Under the pieces are notes generated by a model. The model saw only the letters and a program-made list of their open reading frames with translations. It did no database searches and was not told the DNA's origin. Both the position numbers and the translations under genes were made by a program. From DASSUW01 sp963849695 (lineage in GTDB: Bacteria; Actinomycetota; Thermoleophilia; Solirubrobacterales; Solirubrobacteraceae), in NCBI GenBank assembly GCA_963849695.1, contig CAWKIT010000016.1:186001-250000 (forward strand): a stretch of DNA of 64,000 nucleotides, read 5' to 3'. Below, piece after piece: positions 8,859-18,040 of this stretch (its first letter is position 1; the number at the start of each line of letters is the position of its first letter).

Positions 8859-11615
8859 ATGGAGGCCGAGCTCATCGGAAGAGACGAGGAGCTGCAGCGC
8901 GTGCAGCGGTTCCTCGAGGCCGTCCCCGCGAGTGGACGGGCGCTGCTCATCGCGGGCGAGGCAGGCGTCGGCAAGACGTCTCTGTGGGAGGCGGCGGTGG
9001 GCCGCGCGCAGGCGGCGGGCATGCGCGTGATCGCCGCGCGCCCCACCGAGGCGGAGACGAGCTTCGCCCACGCTGCGTTGGGTGACCTCCTCGGCCCCCA
9101 CCCCGAGGTGCTGGAGGACCTCCCCGGCCCGCAGCGCCGCGCGCTCGAAGTAGCCCTCCTCCTGGCCGAGCGCGGCGAGAAGCCCGACCAGCAGGCCGTC
9201 GCCCTCGCCACGCTGACCGGGCTGCGGGCGCTGGCCCGGGCGACACCCCTCATCGTCGCCGTCGACGACGTGCAGTGGCTCGACCGGCCGAGCGCGGCGG
9301 TGCTCGGCTTCGCCGCCCGGCGCCTGACCGACGAGCCGATCGGCCTGCTGCTCGCGCAGCGCACCGCGGGCGAGGCGCAGGCGCCGCTCGACCTCGACCG
9401 GGCGCCTCCCGGCGATCGCCTCGACCACCTCGTCCTGGCCCCGCTCAGCCTCGGCGCCGTCCAGCGCCTCCTGCAGCGCCGGCTCGGCTGGGTCCCCTCC
9501 CGCCCGGTGCTCCATCAGGTCCACGAGCTCTCAGGCGGGAACCCGTTCTTCGCGCTCGAGCTCGGGCGGGCGGTGCAGGAGGGATCTCTGCACCTGCATC
9601 CCGGCGAACGGCTCCCGGTAACGCTCGAGGCGCTGGTGGGCGCCCGGCTGCACGGCCTCTCACCCGCCGCCCGCCGCGGCCTCGCAGTGGCCGCGTCGAT
9701 GGGCCAGCCGACCCTGGCCATGGTGAACGCCGTCGCCGGTGACGACGTGCTCGCCGCTGCCGAGGGCGCGCAGATCGTCGACATCCGCGACGGAGTGGTC
9801 GCCTTCGCTCACCCGCTGCTCGCTTCCGGCGCCTACGCCGCGACGGACCCGGCGACGCGACGCGCGTTGCACGCCGCCATCGCCGAGCGAGTGAGCGAGC
9901 CCGAGGAGCGCGCGCGGCACCTCGCCCTCGCCGCAACCGGCCCGGACGAGGCAGTCGCGAGCGCGCTCGACGACGCCGGCCGACGAGCCGAGTCGCGCGG
10001 CGCGCCGGCGGCGGCGGCCGAGCTGTTCGAGCGCGCGGCGCACCTCACGCCGCCGGGGCAGCTCGCCGAGGCCGGGCGCCGGATCACGGACGCCGCCACC
10101 TGCGCGTTCCAGTCGGGCGACAGCCGCCGGGCGCGCGAGATGCTCGAGCAGGTGATCCGCACGACCGGGCACGGCCCGGCTCGCGCCCGCGCGCTGGTGC
10201 GCCTCGCGCTGGTGCGCGGCTACGACGACGATCTGCGCGCCGCGGAGGCGCTCCTGCGAGAGGCGATCGAGAACGCCGACGGCGACGCGGAGCTGCTGGC
10301 CGACGCCCACAACCAGCTGGCCGGGATGCTCTTCCGGCTGCGTGAGCGGCTGCGCCAGGCCGTCGAGCACGGCACGGCCGGGGAAGCCTCGAAGCGGGTC
10401 GAGACCCGAGCCGAGGCGCTCGGCGCTCGGCTGCTGGCCGAAGCGGCCCTCGGCGACCCTCACGCGCCGTCGACGCTGCGACGCGCGCTCGAGGTCGACG
10501 CTCAGTGCCGTCATCGGCGGGTGATGGCGCGCCCGCTGTTCCAGGTGGCGTTCACGTGGCTGTGGTGGGACGAGCTCGAGCGCGCGCGCACCGCGTTCGA
10601 GACCCTGCGCGCGCAGGCGGCCGAGCTCGGCGACGAGGGCTCACTCGCCTACGTGCTCGTCATGGGTGCCCAGATCGACTGTGTGCGCGGAGACGTGACG
10701 GGTGCCCTGCGCCACGCGGACGAGGGCCACGCGCTGACCGAGCAGACGGGCCAGGCCACCGTCGGCGCGTACCTGCTCGCGCTCCGGGCACTCGCCGACG
10801 CGATCGCCGGCGAACTCGAGCAGGGGCGGGACCGCGCCGAGCGCGCGCTGGCGGGCGCGGCCCGCACGAACGGCCGCCCCGCCGAGCACTTCGCACGCGC
10901 CGCACTCGGCCTGCTCGAGCAGTCGGCCGGCAGGCCGGCCGAGGTCGTGCGGGCGCTCGGCCCACTGGTCGACTTCCTGCGCGCCGAGCGGATCGTCGAG
11001 CCGGGAGCGGCGCGGGTGGTCCCCGACCAGGTCGAGGCGCTGATCGAGCTCCGCGAGCTGGACGCGGCGGCGGAGCTGCTCGGTTGGTTCGAGGGCAACG
11101 CGCAGCGGCTGAACCGGACGTCGGCATTGGCCGCCGCGGCCCGCTGCCGCGGGCTGCTCGCCGGCGCCCACGGTGACGTCGACGGCGCCCTCGCGCGGCT
11201 GCGGGACGCGCTCGATCTGCACGAGAGGGTCCCGATCCCGCTCGAGCTGGCGCGCAGCCGCCTCGCCTACGGTTCGGCTTTGCGTCGCGCGCGGCAGAAG
11301 GCCGCCGCCCGCGCGGAGCTGGAGGCCGCCGCCCACGGCTTCGACGCGGTCGGCGCGCGCGTGTGGGCGGGCCGCGCCCGCGCAGAGCTCGCCCGGGTCG
11401 GGGGGCGGCCACCGTCCTCGGGAGCGCTCACGCCTACGGAGCGTCGAGTCGCCGAGCTGGTCGCCCAGGGGCTGCAGACCAAGCAGGTCGCCGCCCGGCT
11501 CTTCGTCTCGCCCAAGACGGTGGAGGGCCACCTCTCGCGCATCTACGGCAAGCTCGGCATCAGCTCGCGCACCGAGCTCGCCCACCGACTCGGGCACGAC
11601 GGCCCCGAGGTCTAG
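8859..11615 (+). CDS. Large LuxR-family regulator with AAA ATPase domain (LAL type)
   Basis: 918 residues. The N-terminal AAA domain has Walker A GEAGVGKTS (about 33-41) and Walker B LIVAVDDVQW (about 129-138). A long Ala/Leu-rich helical TPR-like middle follows. A LuxR helix-turn-helix sits at about 858-912 (LTPTERRVAELVAQGLQTKQ and the following helix). LAL regulators are ATP-switched activators sensing a ligand or partner through the middle region. No target is evident beyond the preceding two genes or the VOC gene that follows. Confidence 0.9.
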   Translation: MEAELIGRDEELQRVQRFLEAVPASGRALLIAGEAGVGKTSLWEAAVGRAQAAGMRVIAARPTEAETSFAHAALGDLLGPHPEVLEDLPGPQRRALEVALLLAERGEKPDQQAVALATLTGLRALARATPLIVAVDDVQWLDRPSAAVLGFAARRLTDEPIGLLLAQRTAGEAQAPLDLDRAPPGDRLDHLVLAPLSLGAVQRLLQRRLGWVPSRPVLHQVHELSGGNPFFALELGRAVQEGSLHLHPGERLPVTLEALVGARLHGLSPAARRGLAVAASMGQPTLAMVNAVAGDDVLAAAEGAQIVDIRDGVVAFAHPLLASGAYAATDPATRRALHAAIAERVSEPEERARHLALAATGPDEAVASALDDAGRRAESRGAPAAAAELFERAAHLTPPGQLAEAGRRITDAATCAFQSGDSRRAREMLEQVIRTTGHGPARARALVRLALVRGYDDDLRAAEALLREAIENADGDAELLADAHNQLAGMLFRLRERLRQAVEHGTAGEASKRVETRAEALGARLLAEAALGDPHAPSTLRRALEVDAQCRHRRVMARPLFQVAFTWLWWDELERARTAFETLRAQAAELGDEGSLAYVLVMGAQIDCVRGDVTGALRHADEGHALTEQTGQATVGAYLLALRALADAIAGELEQGRDRAERALAGAARTNGRPAEHFARAALGLLEQSAGRPAEVVRALGPLVDFLRAERIVEPGAARVVPDQVEALIELRELDAAAELLGWFEGNAQRLNRTSALAAAARCRGLLAGAHGDVDGALARLRDALDLHERVPIPLELARSRLAYGSALRRARQKAAARAELEAAAHGFDAVGARVWAGRARAELARVGGRPPSSGALTPTERRVAELVAQGLQTKQVAARLFVSPKTVEGHLSRIYGKLGISSRTELAHRLGHDGPEV

Positions 11616-11712
11616 GCTCCAGCGTTCGAGCGCACCGCCGCCGAACTCTGCACTCGCATCGACTTTCTCATCGAGGCGATCGAACCGACCACCACTCGGG
11701 AGGTCACAGAAC

Positions 11713-12096
11713 ATGCCTGACGAACTCGTCAACGTCCGCTACATGGTCGACGACGTCGAGAGCGCCGTCGCCTTCTACACCGCCCACTTCGGCTTCGCGG
11801 TGCGGACCAATGCGGCGCCCGCGTTCGCCGACGTCGTGCGCGGCAACCTGCGGCTCCTGCTCAGCGGCCCGGCGAGCTCAGCCGGAAGGCCGATGCCCGA
11901 CGGCCGCACACCGCAGCCGGGAGGCTGGAACCGCATCCACTTCATCGTCGACGACATCGGCGCCGAGGTCGAGCGGCTGCGTGCCGCCGACGTGACGTTC
12001 CGCAACGACATCATCAGCGGACCGGGCGGCCGGCAGATCCTGCTCGAGGACCCTGCCGGCAACCCGATCGAGCTGTTTCAGCCAGCGGGCGGGTAG
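11713..12096 (+). CDS. VOC-superfamily (glyoxalase/bleomycin-resistance-like) protein
   Basis: 127 residues from ATG 11713, with two beta-alpha-beta-beta-beta modules. The first module begins LVNVRYMVDDVESAVAFY; the second has NRIHFIVDDIGAEVERL and ends EDPAGNPIELFQP, giving His and Glu metal-ligand candidates. The reaction is unknown for most such small proteins. Its 3' end overlaps the convergent sulfatase gene by 19 bases. Confidence 0.85.
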   Translation: MPDELVNVRYMVDDVESAVAFYTAHFGFAVRTNAAPAFADVVRGNLRLLLSGPASSAGRPMPDGRTPQPGGWNRIHFIVDDIGAEVERLRAADVTFRNDIISGPGGRQILLEDPAGNPIELFQPAGG

Positions 12097-13376
12097 CGCG
12101 CGGCGCGGTCGGCCTTGAGTGCGGCGTCGAAGGCGTTGAGCCGGGCCTGCAGGCGCGCGGCGACGTCCGGGTGGCGCTCGGAGAGGTCGTAGTACTCCTC
12201 GGGGTCCCGGCTGAGGTCGAACAGCTGAGGCATCTCGGCTGTGGCGGTCCAGTCGACGCGTCCGGTGAACCGTGGCAGCACGTTGACGACCCGGCGCACG
12301 TGCAGCTTCCAGTCTCCATGGCGGAGCGCGTTGAGCATCTCGCCCTGGTAGTACGCGATGTCGACGTGGTCGATCTCCCGGCCGGTCCGGATGGCCGGGA
12401 GGATGTTCTGTCCGTCGATGACGCGGTCCGGTCGGAGCTGCACGCCGGCGGCGGCACAGAAGGTCGGGAGCACGTCGATGTGGCAAGTGGGGCCGTCGTA
12501 GACGCGGCCCTTGCGCCGCATCATCGCCGGCCATTCCATGACGAAGGGGACCCGGATGCCGCCTTCGTAGGTCTCGCCCTTGCGCCCGTAGAGGCCGGCG
12601 GTGTCGCCGACCCACCAGGGCCCGTTGTCACTGGTGAACACGATGCAGGTGTTGTCCCGTACCCCGAGCCGGTCCAGCTGGTCGAGGATGCGGCCGACGA
12701 GGTGGTCCATCTCCTCGATGGAGCTGCCGTGGGGGCCGCCGGCACTGCCTTGGAACTCGGACGCGACGGGTTCATGTGGCTGGCTGGGCGCGACGTACGC
12801 GAAGAAGGGTTGGTCGCGTTGCTCGCCGATCCACTCGATGGCGTGTTCGAAGATCGCCTCGTTGAGCCAGTTCTGCTCGTCACCGCTGCCGGCGTCCTGG
12901 GTGAGCGCGCCGGGATAGACGATCGTCTCGACGATGTCGTGGTCGTCGTAGACGGGAACCGTCGGATAGTCGTTGGAATAAGGGGTGCCCCACCACCGGT
13001 CGAACCCGTGGTTCATCGGATGGTGCGCCGGGTTCGCCGCCGGATCACCCAGGTGCCACTTGCCGAAGTGGCCGGTCGCGTATCCCGCCGTCTTCAGGTA
13101 CTCCGAGAGCAGGGTTTCCTGTTGCGGCATGCCCTGAGGCTGCAGCGGGTTCAAAACGTTCGGCATGTTCACGCGCGGCGGCCAGGCGCCGGTGAGCAGC
13201 GCCGCACGTGACGGCGTGCACAGCGGACTCCCGGCGTAATGCTGCGTGAACCGCATCCCGCGCCGGCCGATGCCGTCGATGTTCGGCGTGTTCAGGTACG
13301 GGGCGCCGTAGGAGGCGAGGTCGCCGTACCCCTGGTCGTCGCTCATGATGAGCACGAGGTTTGGCTTGGTGCTCAT
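12078..13376 (-). CDS. Arylsulfatase-type sulfatase (cytoplasmic form, no signal peptide)
   Basis: 432 residues starting MSTKPNLVLIMSDDQGYGDL, with the metal-binding Asp pair. The formylglycine motif is intact: CTPSR in SPLCTPSRAALLTG. Later metal ligands are in FTSDNGPWWVG. Unlike its two operon neighbours it has no twin-arginine signal. Sulfatases of this type need Cys oxidation by a formylglycine-generating enzyme, which is not encoded in the window. Its ATG overlaps the stop of the middle sulfatase (ATGA), and it is last in a three-gene operon. Confidence 0.9.
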   Translation of the reverse strand: MSTKPNLVLIMSDDQGYGDLASYGAPYLNTPNIDGIGRRGMRFTQHYAGSPLCTPSRAALLTGAWPPRVNMPNVLNPLQPQGMPQQETLLSEYLKTAGYATGHFGKWHLGDPAANPAHHPMNHGFDRWWGTPYSNDYPTVPVYDDHDIVETIVYPGALTQDAGSGDEQNWLNEAIFEHAIEWIGEQRDQPFFAYVAPSQPHEPVASEFQGSAGGPHGSSIEEMDHLVGRILDQLDRLGVRDNTCIVFTSDNGPWWVGDTAGLYGRKGETYEGGIRVPFVMEWPAMMRRKGRVYDGPTCHIDVLPTFCAAAGVQLRPDRVIDGQNILPAIRTGREIDHVDIAYYQGEMLNALRHGDWKLHVRRVVNVLPRFTGRVDWTATAEMPQLFDLSRDPEEYYDLSERHPDVAARLQARLNAFDAALKADRAARYPPAG

Positions 13377-14688
13377 GCGGCAGCTCCTGCGGCTCGCTCG
13401 GCCGCCTCGGCATTGACGCTTGCGCGTACCGCCTCCAGCTGTGGCTGCAGTGCCGCCACGAGCGCGGGGCGATACTCGGCGAGGTTGAAAGCCTCGCGCG
13501 GATCCACGTGCACGTCGAACAGCTGCGGCATGTACGTGCGGGTGTTGTTGCCGTAGCGATGGTGGAACTTCCAGCGGGAACTGCGCATCGCGTTCAGCCA
13601 CTCGTTGTAGAAGAGGAAGACCGGGCCGCGTGGCGTGCGGGCGCCGCTGCGCAGCAGCCCCGACATGTCCCAGCCGTCCATTGCGGCCGGGACCGGAGCG
13701 CGTCCCAGGGCACACAACGTCGGGGTGAGGTCGAGCAGCGAGCGCGGGACGCGGTCGACGACGCCGATCCGGCCGTCGAGCCAGGAGGCGATGAACGGGA
13801 CGAGCACCCCGCCGTCCATGACCTCGGGCTTGCGCCCGCGTCGCCGCTGGGTGCTGCCCTCGTACTTGGGCCCGTTGTCGCTGGTGACGATCACCAACGT
13901 GTTGCGCCTGCTTCGCTCCAGACGGGAGAGGAGATCGTCGAGGTAGCGGTCGACGGTCTCCACCGCGTCGCCGTACATCCCTGCCTCGGACCGTCCCGCG
14001 AACCGCGGCTCTGCCCGGAACGGTGCGTGGGGCACCAGGTAGGACAGCACCGCGAAGAACGGCACCTCGGAGCCTCTGAGGCCGTCGACGAACGCCTCGG
14101 CCGCCTCGTGGATGCGCCGCGTGCTCAGGCCGATGTCGGTCGCTGCCACGGTCTCGGTCCGCCCCTCATACCAGGCCAGCGGCGCGACATCGGTGCCGTA
14201 GAGCGTCCCGGAGAAGCGGTCGAACCCCTTGTCCAGCGGATGCTGTCCCGGGCCGGAACCGAGGCGCCACTGGCCGAACAGCGCGGTCGCATACCCGACG
14301 CTCCTGAGCGCGGCCGCGACCGTGGGCACGTCCGCCGGCAACCCGCCCGTGATATCCGGGCGGACCGACTCCGGTACCCGGAATCGCGCCCCGTAGCGGC
14401 CCGTGAGAATGCCGGCGCGCGAGGGCGAGTCCGTCGCCGCGGCGGCGTACATCGCATCGAGCCGGACACCGTTCCTGGCGAGCCTGTCGATGCGGCGCGT
14501 GCTGATCAGCCTCCCCCGTAGGCGCCGAGATCGCCGATCCCGAGATCGTCGAAGACGGCGACGAGGATGTTCGGGCGCCCCGGCCGCCGCCGGCGATGCG
14601 ACGCGGACGCGAACGCGGGGCCCGCCAATATCCCAGCGCCGGCCGCCAGGAAGGCCCGCCGATCCAGGCCGCGATCACTCGTCGCCAT
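13373..14688 (-). pseudogene. TAT-exported sulfatase, frameshifted and lacking the catalytic Cys/Ser
   Basis: The reading starts at ATG 14688 with a twin-arginine signal (DRRAFLAAGAGILAG) and NILVAVFDDLGIGDLGAYGG. It then hits a stop just after a run of five C on the plus strand (14513-14517). The rest continues in another frame as LISTRRIDRLARNGVRLDAM to TGA 13373. One extra base in the run restores 438 codons. The position of the formylglycine Cys/Ser is Asp: TDSPSR where active members have CxPSR. Frame loss and active-site loss together suggest decay or a non-catalytic protein. It is translationally linked on both sides (TGATG upstream, ATGA downstream). Confidence 0.85.
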
Positions 14689-16571
14689 CACAATCCCCCG
14701 AAGACCGGTGAGGCGGGTGTGTAGGTGCCGGTGAGCACGAACCTCAGATACCGGCCGGCGTTGCGGAGGTACTCGTCGCTGGAGGTGGCGGCTCGCTCGA
14801 CGACGGCCAGGTATGGCAGCGCCGCCACGCCGACGTACGTGAAGGCGTTGAGCGCCTGCAGTCGCACGCGTGGGTTCGCGTGGGTGTCGATCGTCTCGGC
14901 CAGGAAGGCCACCGGGCGCCCGGTGTGCCCGAGCCGCGCCAGCGCTTCCGCGATCACGATCCTGACGTGGGTGGAGGGGTCGCCGTCGAGGCGTTCGGTG
15001 AGCGTGACGACCGCGGGCTGCGCGGCTTCTTTGAGTATCAGGATCCCCTGAGCCGCCCAGTAGCGGATCACCTCGTGCTCGTCCTCGAGCCAGCGGACGA
15101 GCGCGTCCAGGTTGTCCGGGTCGCGCTCGATCGCCGACTCCGCGACCCGCATGATGCGCCGCAGCGGGTAGGCGCCCGGCGCCCGGCTCTGGTCGTAGCC
15201 CTCCAGCGGCGAGCCCTCGGGGATGAACCCGTTGTCGTTGATCTCGACGGTGTGCTCGTCCAGAGCGCCGCGCAGGCGTCGCAGGGTGCCGCGGTGACGC
15301 TCCTCGCCGGCCAGGTTGCTGACCTGGTCGCGGTCGCGCCAGACGTCGTAGAGCTCCTCGGAGGGCTTCTCGTCCCAGAAGCGCTCCTGGACCGGCGTGA
15401 CCTCGCCGTCGAGGTGGCGCTGCTCCCACTCCTGATAGCCCTTCTGCTGCCACATGTAGCCCATGTTCTGACCGGCAGGGCGATGCGGCATGTAGTTGCG
15501 GATGTACACGTAGCGCTCGTCGCGCACCGTGCGTTGCAGGTCGTAGCGCTCGTCCATGCGGCTGCGCTGGCCGTACGTGTAGCGCTCACGGTGCCGCCGC
15601 CGGCCCAGGAAGGCCGTCCCCTGCATGTACTCCGGGGGCTGCACCCCGGCCAGCGTCATCGCCGCCGGGGGAAGATCGGCGAACTCGACCGGGGCCTCGA
15701 TCACCGAGCCCGGCCGCGCCGGCGCCAGGTGCGACCACTTCTCCGGCACACGCACGATCAGCGGCACGCGCAGGCCGCGCTCGTTGGCGAACCGCTTGCT
15801 CCAAGGCAGCACGCCGCCGTTGTCGGAGAAGTAGAAGACGATCGTGTCCTCGGCCAGCCCGTCGGCCTCGAGCTCCGCCAGCCGCGCGGCCAGCTCGGCA
15901 TCCATCTGCGCCATCCGGTCGTAGTACTGCGACTTGTCCGCGCGCGTCGTCGGCGTGTCGGGCAGGAACGCCGGGATGCGCACGTCCTCCGGGCGCGTCT
16001 GCCCCGGCCGGTGCGTGAAGATGCTCGACTCGTGGGTGGTGAGCGTCGTGAACTGCGCAAAGAACGGCGCACCCGCCGGCCGCTTGCGCCAGTGCGCCTG
16101 CGCGCTCGACTCGTCCCACGTCGCCGCCAGGTCGATCTGCGCGTTGTAGTCGGTCTTGGAGTTGTTGAGCGTGTAGTAGCCGGCTCGGCGCAGATACTCC
16201 GGCCATCCCCGGATGTACGACGGCATCTTCGCGATCGCCCGCATGTTGTGCGCGGGGCCGGCCGTTGCGGAGTGCAGGCCGGTGATCAGCGTGAAGCGCG
16301 ACGGAGCGCACACCGGCGCCTCGCAGTACGCCGACTCGTAGCGAATCCCCTCCTGCGCGAGGCGGTCGATGGTCGGGGTCCTCGCGACCGGGTCCCCGTA
16401 CGCCCCGATGTACGGGGCGGCGTCGTCGCTCAAGAACCACAGGATGTTGGGCCGCCCCTGCGGCTGCCGGCGCCGATGCGACCCGGCGGCCACCGGCGCC
16501 GCCAGCAAGCCTCCGGCCCCCGCGGCGCCACCCGCCAGGAACGACCGCCGATCAAAGCTACCCCCGCTCAC
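14688..16571 (-). CDS. TAT-exported sulfatase with C-terminal HEAT-like repeats
   Basis: 627 residues. A twin-arginine signal (DRRSFLAGGAAGAGG) is followed by the sulfatase domain with NILWFLSDDAAPYIGAYG and an intact CAPSR (formylglycine) in PVCAPSRFTLITG. FYFSDNGGVLPW supplies later metal ligands. From about residue 480 the chain has HEAT/armadillo-like helical repeats (RYWAAQGILILKEAAQ, THVRIVIAEALARLGHTG). This arrangement is seen in some bacterial sulfatases acting on polysaccharides or other large substrates. First gene of the operon. The substrate is unknown. Confidence 0.9.
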   Translation of the reverse strand: MSGGSFDRRSFLAGGAAGAGGLLAAPVAAGSHRRRQPQGRPNILWFLSDDAAPYIGAYGDPVARTPTIDRLAQEGIRYESAYCEAPVCAPSRFTLITGLHSATAGPAHNMRAIAKMPSYIRGWPEYLRRAGYYTLNNSKTDYNAQIDLAATWDESSAQAHWRKRPAGAPFFAQFTTLTTHESSIFTHRPGQTRPEDVRIPAFLPDTPTTRADKSQYYDRMAQMDAELAARLAELEADGLAEDTIVFYFSDNGGVLPWSKRFANERGLRVPLIVRVPEKWSHLAPARPGSVIEAPVEFADLPPAAMTLAGVQPPEYMQGTAFLGRRRHRERYTYGQRSRMDERYDLQRTVRDERYVYIRNYMPHRPAGQNMGYMWQQKGYQEWEQRHLDGEVTPVQERFWDEKPSEELYDVWRDRDQVSNLAGEERHRGTLRRLRGALDEHTVEINDNGFIPEGSPLEGYDQSRAPGAYPLRRIMRVAESAIERDPDNLDALVRWLEDEHEVIRYWAAQGILILKEAAQPAVVTLTERLDGDPSTHVRIVIAEALARLGHTGRPVAFLAETIDTHANPRVRLQALNAFTYVGVAALPYLAVVERAATSSDEYLRNAGRYLRFVLTGTYTPASPVFGGL

Positions 16572-16704
16572 CGCACACTCCTTCCGCCGGCACCGCCGCC
16601 ACTCGCCGCAAGACTGCGCGACAGGGACCGTACCGCCGCCCGCCAGGCTTCGAAGCGCGCCTCGTGCGGGCGTTCGATTAGTGACGGACGGGGGCGCCGC
16701 TAGA

Positions 16705-16746
16705 CGTCGCGACGGCGTGCCGCAACTGACGCACGCCGTCGCGACG
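16705..16746 (-). terminator. Strong hairpin downstream of the secreted-protein gene
   Basis: CGTCGCGACGGCGTG (16705-16719) pairs perfectly over 15 bases with CACGCCGTCGCGACG (16732-16746) across a 12-base loop. It lies 11 bases beyond the stop of the minus-strand gene at 16758. There is no clear T tract on either side. The rest of the 16572-16757 gap shows nothing recognisable. Confidence 0.6.
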
Positions 16747-16757
16747 CCGTGCGTGGG

Positions 16758-17258
16758 CTACGGCGCGAGCGCGTCGCAGAGTGCCGCGACGATGTCGTCC
16801 TTCGGGCCTGCCTCGAAGAGCACATCGGGCTCGTCGTCGTCAGGGCCGGTGAAGAACTGGATGCTGATGCCCGACTCATGCGCGATCAGGCCCTCGCCCG
16901 GGATCCGGTACCGAGCGATCAGCCCGACCTGCATCACCGTCGCGCTGCCGTCCGGGTGAATCGTCACCTTGTCGACGCCGACGTCGTTGCTCGTCAGCGA
17001 CTCTCCGGTCTGCGGGTTGGTGATGACGTGACGCAACCGGATCGACGCGATGTCGCGCGCGGAACCGTCCGCGTTCTCGGTGAACCGGCTCTTGATCGTC
17101 CCGAAGACGTGATCCTCCAGCGTGAAACCGCCGCAGTCGATGGTCTCCACCTCATCGACCGCGAACGTGTTGATCTCCGGCTTGCCCGCCATCGCCGCGG
17201 GTGCCGTCGCGAACAGCGCCACCGTCCCCAGGGCGGCGAGGATGGTTCTCCGGCGCAT
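16758..17258 (-). CDS. Secreted protein of unknown function
   Basis: 166 residues with a clear signal peptide (MRRRTILAALGTVALFATAP, cleavage probably after AMA at about 24). The mature part is about 140 residues and acidic, with two Cys (IDCGGF and AALCDAL) that could form a disulfide. The start is fixed by a strong AAGGAGGT ribosome site just upstream (complement of 17263-17270). Homologues I recall in actinobacteria are also unnamed. Confidence 0.75.
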   Translation of the reverse strand: MRRRTILAALGTVALFATAPAAMAGKPEINTFAVDEVETIDCGGFTLEDHVFGTIKSRFTENADGSARDIASIRLRHVITNPQTGESLTSNDVGVDKVTIHPDGSATVMQVGLIARYRIPGEGLIAHESGISIQFFTGPDDDEPDVLFEAGPKDDIVAALCDALAP

Positions 17259-17356
17259 TGCCCACCTCCTTGTAGGTCCCTCCTAGACGGGATGGGCTCG
17301 ACCCTCCCAGCTTTCGGGCGGTGCTGCAACCGGCCGTCCGGCCAGTGCGCGGTCGG

Positions 17357-17779
17357 CTAGCTGCGGTCGACCAGGTTGTTCTGGATCTGCAGCGGCGGGG
17401 CTCCCGGCTCGGCCGCCTTGGGCGCCTCGGCCGGCGCGTCGGCGGGCGGCTGGACGCCGAGGGCCTCGGCGAGCTCGCCGGACTCGTACATCTCGGTGAC
17501 GATGTCGCAGCCGCCGACCAGCTCGCCCTTCACGAACAGCTGGGGGATCGTCGGCCAGTTCGACAGCGCCGACAGCTCCGCGCGGATCCGCGGGTCGGGC
17601 AGGATGTCGACGGCGGCGAACTCCTTGCCGATCGCGTCGAGCGCGGCGACGGTCCGTGCGGAGAAGCCGCATGCCGGGCGCTCCGGCGTCCCCTTCATGA
17701 AGAGGATCACCTCGTGGTCGCTGATCGCCTCGGCGATCGCCTCGCGGATGGGGTTCTCGGTTGTCTCGCTCATGCTCAC
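17357..17779 (-). CDS. Monothiol glutaredoxin, Grx4 family (CGFS)
   Basis: 140 residues. The core IREAIAEAISDHEVILFMKG, then ACGFS with the single active Cys, then TIPQLFVKGELVGGCDIV defines CGFS glutaredoxins. These bind a [2Fe-2S] cluster with glutathione or another thiol and act in cluster trafficking with BolA. The C-terminal tail beyond about residue 108 is Ala/Pro-rich and variable. The GTG at 17779 overlaps the bolA stop (GTGA); ATG at 17773 is an alternative start. Actinobacteria usually lack glutathione, so the in vivo thiol partner is open. Confidence 0.9.
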   Translation of the reverse strand: MSMSETTENPIREAIAEAISDHEVILFMKGTPERPACGFSARTVAALDAIGKEFAAVDILPDPRIRAELSALSNWPTIPQLFVKGELVGGCDIVTEMYESGELAEALGVQPPADAPAEAPKAAEPGAPPLQIQNNLVDRS

Positions 17780-18006
17780 TCCGATCGCGTTTCCAGGGAC
17801 AGCGCGTGGATCGGCCCGCCGATCTCGGACCCGAACACCGCGTAGACGCGGCGATGCTGCTCGATCCGGCTCAAGCCGGCGAACTCCGGTGCGGCTACGG
17901 TGGCGCGGAAATGGTCGCCGCCGCCGGTGAGATCGGTGACCTCGGCGCGGGCGCCAGGTATCGCGGTCTCGATGCGCTGCCGAAGCTCGTCAGTGGTCGG
18001 CACCAC
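17776..18006 (-). CDS. bolA: BolA family protein
   Basis: 76 residues from GTG 18006 (GTG 18003 also possible). It has the BolA fold pattern: N-terminal helix TDELRQRIETAIPGA, then GGGDHFRATVAAPEFAGLSR with the cluster-ligand His region, then QHRRVYAVFGSEIGGPIHAL. BolA partners with CGFS glutaredoxins in [2Fe-2S] handling, and the two genes overlap by four bases here. It is divergent from the A-type Fe-S carrier, 34 bases between starts, with a TATCCT hexamer (18025-18030) in between that could serve the carrier gene. Confidence 0.88.
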   Translation of the reverse strand: MVPTTDELRQRIETAIPGARAEVTDLTGGGDHFRATVAAPEFAGLSRIEQHRRVYAVFGSEIGGPIHALSLETRSE

Positions 18007-18040
18007 TGAGAGAGTAGCGGGCGCTATCCTTTCTGAAGCG

